Of a DNA stretch of 11,983 nt, positions 6,729 through 11,983 are shown one piece after another (the first letter of the stretch is position 1; each line of letters starts with the position of its first letter). The notes beneath the pieces are model-generated. The model did no database searches. It was given only the letters and a program-made list of their open reading frames with translations, and was not told the DNA's origin. This DNA is from Capsulimonas sp. Lineage in GTDB: Bacteria > Armatimonadota > Armatimonadia > Armatimonadales > Capsulimonadaceae. A program made the position numbers and the translations under genes. The stretch covers positions 1-11,983 of the forward strand of contig JAOQAA010000564.1 of NCBI GenBank assembly GCA_025963815.1, given 5' to 3'.

Positions 6729-6737
6729 TGGTATAAT
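6729..6737 (+). promoter_or_regulatory. Extended -10 promoter for the propeller protein gene
   Basis: TGGTATAAT (6729-6737) is an extended -10 with a perfect TATAAT. The -35 region is weak (GGGACG at 17-nt spacing, TGGGAC at 18). The start would be near 6744, leaving a leader of about 27 nt that contains GAGG 4 nt before the ATG at 6771. It lies divergently to the promoter of the outer-membrane protein, with about 50 bp between the two -10 boxes. Confidence 0.65.
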
Positions 6738-6770
6738 CAGTGTAACATATATTTCCAGCAATGAGGCGTT

Positions 6771-8093
6771 ATGACTGACTTTCCAGCGCCCGAGGACGCT
6801 TCGCCGTCCCCGGACAATCTTGAAGCGACCCCACCGGCCGTCGATCTCGCCGGTGAGCCCGTCCGCCGTAAGGTGTATGAATCCAATCTGCTGCCGGATC
6901 GCCGCCGCCGACTTGTGTCTCCGTGGGTGCTGTTTCCGCTGCTTTTGATCGGTTTCGGAGCAGCCTGTTACTTCTTCTTGTACGCCCCGCAAAAGCGGCG
7001 CCATATTCCGACTGCAGGCCAGATCGTATTTGCCTCGGACCGCAATACGCCCGGCGTGTCGCATCTCTGGGCGTTGACGCTCGGCGGCGCGGCGCGCGCG
7101 CTTACCTCCGGCCCTTCTCCCGACGCCAGCCCCGTTTACTCGCCCGACGGCGACCAGATCGCGTTCCTTTCGCCGCGTCAGCTTGGCCAGAGCCAGGTCT
7201 TTGTGATGGATGCGGATGGTCAGAACCCGTCGCCGGCCACGCGGATGTCAGGCACGAAAGATATCCCAAGTTTCGCGCCCAGCGATAACCAGCTGATTGC
7301 GTATACGGCGGGCGGCATTCTCTATCGTTTGGATTTGTCTACGAAGGCCGTCGAACAGCTTGTTCCCATGGACGCCGACGCGTCCCACCACCACAGCGGG
7401 TCCGACGGGGATAGTCAGGAAACGCCGAGTTCCACGCTGCCCACGACGGTTCCCAATTATGCATGGCGTCCGGGATCGAAACGTGAAGAGCAGGGGCTAG
7501 CCGCCGTCCAGGATAAGGACGGCTTGCAGACGCTGGCCGTTCTGCCGAAGCCCGATGCCGACTTGATCGCGACTCTTGACGGCAATCCCAATGTCCCGCT
7601 GATCGCCGCGGATTCGATGTCCATTGGCTGGAGCCCCACGGGAGGTTTGCTGGCGGTCGCCGCCATCGGCGTCAAGGGCGTGCCGGGTGGAAAACCGTTC
7701 TCGGGGATCATCCTGTTCGACAGTCAGGGGAAAGCGGCGCAGAGCGCTCCGCCAGTCCGTCTCGCCAGCGCCACTGGAGGACCGGAGAACCCGGTCTTTA
7801 CGCCGGATGGCTCCGAGATCGTTTTTGAACTGTGGGATCAGCCTGATGTCGCTTCTCGCAAATGTGTTGGCTTGTTCGCCGCTGCTGTGGATGCTTCCGC
7901 CCAGCCGCGCCTGATCGTCAAGGGGAACGCGGAGCATATTGTGATCTCGCATGACAGCAAGACCGTTTACTATTTGACCGCGCGCGCCGGCGGCAAGCAC
8001 GACCTGTGCTCGATCGGTTTGGATGGAACGGGGTTTCAGCGTCTCAGTGATGGAGTTGAGGATGTCACGCGCTTCTCGTTATCGCCACAATAA
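6771..8093 (+). CDS. Membrane-anchored TolB/PD40-type beta-propeller protein
   Basis: The 440-aa protein has an acidic, Pro-rich cytoplasmic N-terminus, the basic stretch PDRRRRLVSP, and one transmembrane helix at about residues 50-72 (WVLFPLLLIGFGAACYFFLY). It therefore has N-in, C-out topology with a periplasmic domain. That domain carries WD40-like TolB (PD40) repeats: GQIVFASDRN and SHLWAL near 85-100, ASPVYSPDGDQIAFLSP near 117-135, a degenerate one near 168 (SFAPSDNQLIAYTAGG), and NPVFTPDGSEIVFEL near 342. These SPDG/TPDG-x-I-x-F units are typical of propeller blades. A low-complexity loop rich in His, Ser and Asp (about 203-225) interrupts the propeller. Such domains bind proteins or glycans; the partner is unknown. 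It is divergent from an outer-membrane barrel gene and may work in the same envelope system. Confidence 0.85.
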   Translation: MTDFPAPEDASPSPDNLEATPPAVDLAGEPVRRKVYESNLLPDRRRRLVSPWVLFPLLLIGFGAACYFFLYAPQKRRHIPTAGQIVFASDRNTPGVSHLWALTLGGAARALTSGPSPDASPVYSPDGDQIAFLSPRQLGQSQVFVMDADGQNPSPATRMSGTKDIPSFAPSDNQLIAYTAGGILYRLDLSTKAVEQLVPMDADASHHHSGSDGDSQETPSSTLPTTVPNYAWRPGSKREEQGLAAVQDKDGLQTLAVLPKPDADLIATLDGNPNVPLIAADSMSIGWSPTGGLLAVAAIGVKGVPGGKPFSGIILFDSQGKAAQSAPPVRLASATGGPENPVFTPDGSEIVFELWDQPDVASRKCVGLFAAAVDASAQPRLIVKGNAEHIVISHDSKTVYYLTARAGGKHDLCSIGLDGTGFQRLSDGVEDVTRFSLSPQ

Positions 8094-8153
8094 CATGGAA
8101 AGAAAGGAAGATACGGCGCTGCCTGGCGCGTCTCGGACGGGCCATTTGTTTGC

Positions 8154-8182
8154 TTGCATTGACGGCGGGGTTATGGTATACT
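8154..8182 (+). promoter_or_regulatory. Promoter for the membrane protein-sigma factor pair
   Basis: The 150-bp gap after the propeller gene holds TTGCAT (8154-8159), a 17-nt spacer and TATACT (8177-8182) preceded by TGG, another extended -10. A TTGACG at 8159 is only 12 nt from the -10 and so is not its partner. The start would be near 8189, giving a leader of about 55 nt before the ATG at 8244. Nothing else was recognised in this gap. Confidence 0.6.
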
Positions 8183-8243
8183 TGGGCACAATTAACCTGA
8201 CAGTCACTCACCGCTTTGCTGATCGTCCAGCCCGATTTTGCCG

Positions 8244-8561
8244 ATGAATCATTTTGTGGAACGCTTGCCTTGGCGTCTTGCCGCGCTTGCAGGCTTATTG
8301 GTCGGGGCGGTCAGTTTGGCGAACAGCACTGATGTATGGATTTGTTTGATCCGTTCGGCCGCCGCATTCGTCATCTTCGGTTTCCTGGGTGTGATCCTGC
8401 GTAATATTCTTACGCAGCAGCCCCAGCATACCGGGACGGAAGAACGGCACGATCATCGTGGCGTTCACCTTGATGCGGTGACCCCGGAAATGACTCTGGA
8501 CGATCTAGGGCGACGGGAATCAGGTACTGAAGCACCTCTGGGGGATGACAGCGAGAGATGA
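8244..8561 (+). CDS. Small two-helix membrane protein, overlaps sigma factor gene
   Basis: I do not recognise the family. The roughly 105-aa product (MNHFVERLPWRL at its start) has two hydrophobic helices at about residues 10-27 and 33-53, joined by a short polar turn (ANSTDVW). An approximately 50-residue polar, charged tail rich in Glu, Asp and His follows. With a short N-terminus and hairpin topology, both ends would face the cytoplasm. A TTG two codons earlier (8238) is an alternative start; no clear ribosome site is seen before either. Its TGA overlaps the ATG of the sigma factor (ATGA at 8558-8561), so the two are translationally coupled, which suggests a joint role. A membrane-tethered regulator of the sigma factor or a flagellar/envelope accessory protein is possible, but unproven. 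Confidence 0.75.
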   Translation: MNHFVERLPWRLAALAGLLVGAVSLANSTDVWICLIRSAAAFVIFGFLGVILRNILTQQPQHTGTEERHDHRGVHLDAVTPEMTLDDLGRRESGTEAPLGDDSER

Positions 8562-9340
8562 CGACCTCCCTTAATATTGCGGACCTCTGGCGTCGGCTCA
8601 AAGAGCGCAAAGACCAGAAGGCCCGAGACCTGATTATCAACCATTACGCGTATCTGGTGAAAATCACCGCCGGCCGCGTCGTGACCAGCCTCCCGCCCAA
8701 CTTGGAGCGCGACGATCTCGTCAGCGCCGGCGTCATGGGCCTGATCAAAGCGGTCGATCAGTTCGACACCGGCCGCCAGGTCAAGTTCGAGACTTACGCC
8801 ATCGCCCTGATCCGCGGCGCCATTCTGGAGATGCTGCGCGAGGAAGACTGGGTTCCGCGCTCGGTGCGCGACAACGTCAAGTCTTTGGAGCGCACGTACT
8901 ACCAGATGGAGGTCCGCCTGGGCCGGCCGGCAACCGAAGAGGAAGTCGCCACGGAAATGGGCATGACCACGGACGATCTGCAAAAGATCCTGGTCAACAC
9001 CAGCCGCGCAAACATTCTTTCCCTCGACGACATGCTTATCGGCGGAGGCGGCGACGGTGGTGAGCGCCTGCATCTCACCGATGTCCTTCAGGACGAAAAC
9101 TCCAATGTCGTTTCAGAAGTCGAAGCCGCCGCGATCAAGAGCACGCTCACCGTCGGCATCGATCGCCTGCCGGAGCGCGAACGCCTGGTCATTGCGTTGT
9201 ATTACTACGAAGGATTGACGTTCAAAGAAATCGGCAAGGTTCTGACCGTTTCCGAATCGCGGGTTTATCAGCTCCACACACAGGCTGTTCTGCGATTGCG
9301 TGGGTATTTGCAGCGAGACTCCGTTCTGTTTACAGGATAA
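8558..9340 (+). CDS. RNA polymerase sigma factor, FliA/WhiG (sigma-28) family
   Basis: This 260-aa alternative sigma factor directs RNA polymerase to a subset of promoters; in relatives these serve flagella and chemotaxis (FliA, SigD) or development (WhiG). Region 2 spans about residues 22-105 and includes DLVSAGVMGLIKAVDQFD and the family hallmark YAIALIRGAILEMLREEDW followed by VPRSVR. Region 3 (LGRPATEEEVATEMGM) is near 127-143. Region 4 (LPERERLVIALYYYEGLTFK and EIGKVLTVSESRVYQLH) is a full helix-turn-helix at about 202-245. Length fits FliA/SigD/WhiG. No flagellar or sporulation gene and no anti-sigma FlgM is in the window, so I do not assign fliA or whiG. It is coupled to the upstream membrane protein and followed by a strong terminator. 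Confidence 0.95.
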   Translation: MTTSLNIADLWRRLKERKDQKARDLIINHYAYLVKITAGRVVTSLPPNLERDDLVSAGVMGLIKAVDQFDTGRQVKFETYAIALIRGAILEMLREEDWVPRSVRDNVKSLERTYYQMEVRLGRPATEEEVATEMGMTTDDLQKILVNTSRANILSLDDMLIGGGGDGGERLHLTDVLQDENSNVVSEVEAAAIKSTLTVGIDRLPERERLVIALYYYEGLTFKEIGKVLTVSESRVYQLHTQAVLRLRGYLQRDSVLFTG

Positions 9341-9364
9341 GACGCGACGCAATTATTATCAGAC

Positions 9365-9399
9365 AAAAAAAGCCTGGCGGTTTCGCCAGGCTTTTTTGT
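9365..9399. terminator. Bidirectional rho-independent terminator
   Basis: AAGCCTGGCG, a GTTT loop and CGCCAGGCTT form a 10-bp stem flanked by A-run and T-run (TTTTTT) on either side. It therefore works as an intrinsic terminator in both directions. It ends the sigma factor transcript 24 bp after the stop codon and could also stop cysK transcripts arriving from the right. Confidence 0.95.
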
Positions 9400-9412
9400 T
9401 TGGGAGGCCTGA

Positions 9413-9555
9413 GGCCCTCACCCGGCCCTTCGGGCCACCCTCTCCCAATTCTGGGAGAGGGTTGGAATTAAGAGTTTTAACCTGAAGATCTTAACTCATA
9501 AACCTCTGACTCCCCTTCTCCCAGAATTGGGAGAAGGGGCTGGGGGATGAGGGCC
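9413..9555. repeat. 143-bp inverted-repeat intergenic element (REP/MITE-like)
   Basis: The left arm 9413-9461 and right arm 9512-9555 are imperfect inverted copies: GGCCCTCACCC... ACCCTCTCCCAATTCTGGGA in one, and GGCCCTCATCCCC...CTTCTCCCAATTCTGGGA in the complement of the other. Each arm holds its own hairpin (CCCTCTCCCA/TGGGAGAGGG and CCCCTTCTCCCA/TGGGAGAAGGGG). The left arm has an extra GGCCC-TTC-GGGCC hairpin. The AT-rich middle (9462-9511) also has partial symmetry (GAGTT...AACTC). No ORF or target-site duplication was seen. It ends 3 bp short of the cysK stop codon. CCCTCACCC...CTCTCCC motifs are typical of dispersed intergenic repeats in many genomes, but copy number here is unknown. 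Confidence 0.75.
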
Positions 9556-9558
9556 GCT

Positions 9559-10515
9559 CTACTGCTCGTCCCGCAGGTCGGCAAAGAGCACGGTGGACAG
9601 ATACCGCTCGCCGTTCGACGGGATGATGACCACGATCGTCTTGCCCGCGTTCTCCGGCCGCTTTGCGACCTGGACGGCGGCGTAGAGCGCGGCGCCCGAG
9701 GAGATGCCGACGAGGATGCCTTCTTCGCGGCCGGCGCGGCGCGCCCATTCAACGGCGTCTTCGTTGGTGACCTGAATCACTTCATCCACGACGTCGATGT
9801 GCAGGTTCTGCGGGATGAAGCCCGCGCCGATCCCCTGAAGCTTATGCGGCGAGGGGGTGAGCGGCTGGTGGGCAATTGTTTGCGTGATGACGGGAGAAGC
9901 GGTCGGCTCGACAGCGATTGCCTTGAACGACGGCTTGCGCGGCTTAATCACTTCGGCGACGCCGGTGATCGTGCCGCCGGTGCCGACGCCTGCGATCAGA
10001 ATGTCGATAGCGCCGTCGGTGTCTTTCCAGATCTCCTCGGCGGTCGTCTTGCGGTGGATTTCCGGGTTCGCCGGATTGTTGAACTGCTGTGGAACGAATG
10101 AGTTCGGAGTTTCGGCGGCGAGGCGCTCGGCCTCGGCGATGGCGGCTTTCATGCCGCCCGGTCCAGGCGTCAGGACTAGCTCGGCGCCGTAGCCGCGCAG
10201 TAGCAGACGCCGCTCCATGCTCATGGTTTCCGGCATCGTCAGGATCAGCTTGTAACCCTTGGCGGCGCAGGCGAAGGCGAGGCCGATGCCCGTGTTGCCC
10301 GAGGTGGGCTCAATGATGACGGAATCCTTGTTCAGCAAGCCTTTCGTTTCGGCGTCCTCAAGCATCGCCACGGCGATACGGTCTTTGACGGACGAGGCGG
10401 GATTGAAGAACTCCAGCTTCGCCAGAACGGTGGCGCCGGCGCCCTCGGTAAGACGGTGCAGCTTCACTAGCGGCGTGCCGCCGACTAGATCGGTAATGTG
10501 CTCGTAGATTGGCAT
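9559..10515 (-). CDS. cysK: Cysteine synthase (O-acetylserine sulfhydrylase)
   Basis: This PLP enzyme converts O-acetylserine and sulfide to cysteine and acetate in the cytoplasm. From the ATG at 10515 the protein is 318 aa, close to the usual length. It starts [19 protein letters not shown]. The PLP-binding lysine is K44 in NPASSVKDR. The substrate loop TSGNTG is at 71-76, the phosphate-binding glycine loop GVGTGGT at 176-182, GIGAGFIP at about 228-235 and the PLP-nitrogen contact SSG at 272-274. An AGGAG 8 nt upstream fixes the start; the frame stays open further upstream but that part contains the promoter. CysK is preferred over CysM or cystathionine beta-synthase by the loop sequences and lack of extra domains. 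It ends beside the inverted-repeat element. Confidence 0.96.
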   Translation of the reverse strand: MPIYEHITDLVGGTPLVKLHRLTEGAGATVLAKLEFFNPASSVKDRIAVAMLEDAETKGLLNKDSVIIEPTSGNTGIGLAFACAAKGYKLILTMPETMSMERRLLLRGYGAELVLTPGPGGMKAAIAEAERLAAETPNSFVPQQFNNPANPEIHRKTTAEEIWKDTDGAIDILIAGVGTGGTITGVAEVIKPRKPSFKAIAVEPTASPVITQTIAHQPLTPSPHKLQGIGAGFIPQNLHIDVVDEVIQVTNEDAVEWARRAGREEGILVGISSGAALYAAVQVAKRPENAGKTIVVIIPSNGERYLSTVLFADLRDEQ

Positions 10516-10537
10516 TTTCAAATCTCCTATGCGTGCT

Positions 10538-10566
10538 ATGATAACACATGGAAATCCCTTTGTCAA
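10538..10566 (-). promoter_or_regulatory. cysK promoter
   Basis: TTGACA (10566-10561), a 17-nt spacer and TATCAT (10543-10538, 5 of 6 positions) read toward cysK. The transcript would start about 15 nt before the ATG and include the AGGAG site. There is little room for a leader riboswitch or T-box, so any sulfur control would be by a DNA-binding regulator; no clear operator was seen. Confidence 0.85.
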
Positions 10567-10611
10567 GTAGATAGGTAGTGATTGTATTGCCGCCTGTCCC
10601 ATCGGCGCGGC

Positions 10612-10639
10612 TTGACATCGCCTTCCGAAAAATGATAAC
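10612..10639 (+). promoter_or_regulatory. rbsK-gltX promoter, close to the start codon
   Basis: TTGACA (10612-10617) is followed at 16 nt by GATAAC (10634-10639, 4 of 6 positions); TAACCT at 18 nt is an alternative. The predicted start is within about 5 nt of the rbsK ATG at 10650, so the transcript may be leaderless or nearly so. It is arranged divergently with the cysK promoter, the -35 boxes about 45 bp apart. Confidence 0.55.
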
Positions 10640-10649
10640 CTATCCCAGT

Positions 10650-11609
10650 ATGAATACGAGCAGCCGCGCCGATGGGCGAACACGCCCGCGCGTCGTGGTG
10701 GTTGGAAGCAGCAATATCGATATGGTCGCCCGTGTCGCCCGGCTTCCAGGGCCGGGCGAAACGGTCCTGAGCGATCGATTTGAGATGGTCGCCGGCGGCA
10801 AGGGAGCAAATCAGGCCGTCGCGGCCGCGCGCCTTGGGGCGCAGGTCACATTTGTCGCGCGCGTCGGGGCGGACGTTCTGGGAGATCAGGCAATCGCCGG
10901 CTTTCAGGCCGATGGCGTCGACACAACATATGTCGTTCAAGACGAGACTGCGCCGACGGGCGTCGCGCTGATCGGTGTGGATGCGGCGCGCGGCGAAAAC
11001 TCGATCATCGTCGCTCCCGGCGCGAACGCTAACCTGTCTCCGGCGGATGTTGAAGCCGCTGTGGAGACGATCCGCGAAGCTGATATCCTTGTCTGCCAGT
11101 TGGAAACGCCGCTGGAGACGGTGAAGACGGCGCTGACGATCGCTCGTAGGGCGGGCGTCGCCACAGTCTTGAATCCCGCGCCTGCGCAGACTTTGTCCGC
11201 CGATCTGCTGGCTCTCGTGGATATTTTGACGCCAAACGAAACCGAAGCAGCGTTACTGATCGGCGACACTCACGCGTCTCCTCAGGAAGCCGCACGGCTG
11301 CTGCGCGCTCTGGCAGTGGGCCGGGTTGTCATTACGCTTGGCGCCGCCGGCGCGCTGGTTTGCGACGACGAAGGCGAAACCATGATCCTGGGGCGGCGCG
11401 TGGAAACGGTCGTCGACACCACAGGCGCTGGCGATTGCTTTACGGGCGCTTTGAGTGTCGCGCTCGCTGAAGGCAAAGATCTACGGCAAGCCGCCGAGTT
11501 CGCGGGAGCCGCCGCCGCGCTCAGCGTCGCGAAGCCCGGAGCGCAGCTGTCGATGCCAACGCGTTCCGAAGTTGACGCGCTTTTGAAGAATGAAGAACCG
11601 AAGAAGTAG
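10650..11609 (+). CDS. rbsK: Ribokinase, PfkB family
   Basis: This enzyme phosphorylates D-ribose to ribose 5-phosphate with ATP, feeding ribose into the pentose phosphate and nucleotide pathways. From the ATG at 10650 it has 319 aa, near the usual 300-310. [20 protein letters not shown] opens the fold. [15 protein letters not shown] at 49-63 is the PfkB signature 1 and sugar-binding motif. NPAPA is at 175-179, TPNETEA at 194-200, and [13 protein letters not shown] at 256-268 is signature 2 with the catalytic Asp at 262. Another PfkB sugar kinase remains possible, but GGKGANQA and NPAPA favour ribokinase. In-frame starts at 10578 (GTG) and 10632 lie in or before the promoter and lack ribosome sites; none is visible before 10650 either. 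gltX follows after 12 nt. Confidence 0.92.
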   Translation: MNTSSRADGRTRPRVVVVGSSNIDMVARVARLPGPGETVLSDRFEMVAGGKGANQAVAAARLGAQVTFVARVGADVLGDQAIAGFQADGVDTTYVVQDETAPTGVALIGVDAARGENSIIVAPGANANLSPADVEAAVETIREADILVCQLETPLETVKTALTIARRAGVATVLNPAPAQTLSADLLALVDILTPNETEAALLIGDTHASPQEAARLLRALAVGRVVITLGAAGALVCDDEGETMILGRRVETVVDTTGAGDCFTGALSVALAEGKDLRQAAEFAGAAAALSVAKPGAQLSMPTRSEVDALLKNEEPKK

Positions 11610-11621
11610 GATTTGAGAGAT

Positions 11622-11983
11622 ATGACAACTGTACGTGTCCGGTACGCGCCGTCGCCGACCGGAATCCCCCATATTGGAAACATCCGCACCGCGATGTTTG
11701 ACTGGTTGTTCGCCCGGCACACGGGCGGCAAGTTCATCGTGCGGATTGAAGATACGGATAAGAATCGCGAAGTCGAAGGCGGTGTCGCCTTGCAGCTGGA
11801 CGCCCTGCGCTGGTATGGGCTGGACTGGGACGAAGGGCCGGAAGTCGGCGGGGATTATGGGCCGTATATTCAGTCTGAGCGTCTCCATTTCTACCATCAG
11901 TACGCCGAAGAGCTGATCGCCGCCGGCAAGGCTTACCGGGCCTATGACAGCGAAGAGCGCCTGAAGTCCATGCGTGAGGACCA
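11622..11983 (+). CDS. gltX: Glutamyl-tRNA synthetase, 3'-truncated by window edge
   Basis: This class I aminoacyl-tRNA synthetase charges tRNA-Glu. The visible 120 residues contain [20 protein letters not shown] at 7-26, the nucleotide-binding HIGH-type motif (here HIGN), then [13 protein letters not shown] and [20 protein letters not shown], and the start of the [20 protein letters not shown] segment. All are standard for bacterial GltX. The KMSKS motif and anticodon domain lie beyond the edge. The ATG follows the rbsK stop by 12 nt with GAGAG and a more distant AGGA upstream, so the two genes are probably cotranscribed. Whether it is a discriminating or non-discriminating enzyme cannot be told from this part. 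Confidence 0.96.
   Translation, partial: MTTVRVRYAPSPTGIPHIGNIRTAMFDWLFARHTGGKFIVRIEDTDKNREVEGGVALQLDALRWYGLDWDEGPEVGGDYGPYIQSERLHFYHQYAEELIAAGKAYRAYDSEERLKSMRED

Noticed and set aside
9559..10809. 416-aa version of CysK with a 98-residue N-terminal extension
   Set aside because: The extension covers the cysK promoter and part of the divergent rbsK gene; the AGGAG-preceded ATG at 10515 gives the standard 318-aa enzyme.
1..11983. CRISPR array, tRNA genes, phage or transposase genes, defence system
   Set aside because: None was recognised; no regularly spaced repeats, no cloverleaf-like segments and no matching protein motifs were seen.

Overview
The window looks like an ordinary chromosomal housekeeping stretch from a GC-rich, diderm bacterium. 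The diderm assignment rests on a beta-barrel outer-membrane protein with a signal peptide and a C-terminal Phe. The signal recognition particle (SRP) RNA is the large, Alu-containing type best known from Firmicutes. The sigma factor is of the FliA/WhiG group. The combination, and the look of the TPR protein beside the ABC genes, fits Armatimonadota (Capsulimonas/Chthonomonas-like), but that is an inference and no phylogenetic marker was searched.

Layout, left to right. (1) On the minus strand, dnaX (DNA polymerase III tau/gamma) runs off the left edge. About 100 bp upstream of its start lies a complete Bacillus-type SRP RNA gene (about 1505-1784, minus) that a protein-only annotation would miss. 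The 100 bp between them holds two hairpins, one a perfect 28-bp palindrome, and a TATAAT box almost touching the dnaX start codon. (2) Next come three minus-strand genes in one operon: an ABC ATPase (4041-4991), an ABC-2 permease (3219-4001) and a membrane-anchored TPR-like protein of unknown function (1822-3216). A full-consensus promoter (TTGACA-17-TATAAT, 5187-5215) lies about 190 nt ahead of the ATPase, leaving a long, partly structured leader. (3) An outer-membrane barrel protein (5251-6540, minus) is divergent from a membrane-anchored TolB/PD40-type propeller protein (6771-8093, plus), with face-to-face extended -10 promoters between them. (4) On the plus strand, a small two-helix membrane protein overlaps a FliA/WhiG-type sigma factor gene by 4 nt (ATGA). 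These end at a strong bidirectional terminator, followed by a 143-bp inverted-repeat element. (5) cysK (minus) and rbsK-gltX (plus) are divergent from a shared promoter region; gltX is cut by the right edge.

Working together: dnaX and SRP RNA are replication and secretion housekeeping genes that neighbour each other in many bacteria. The ABC-TPR trio looks like a self-contained exporter or membrane-remodelling unit. cysK, rbsK and gltX are metabolism and translation genes. No mobile gene, CRISPR array, phage gene or obvious defence system was seen. The points most worth checking are the unannotated SRP RNA, the ABC operon leader, the sigma factor's coupled membrane partner, the alanine-substituted DnaX P-loop, and the possible near-leaderless dnaX and rbsK transcripts.
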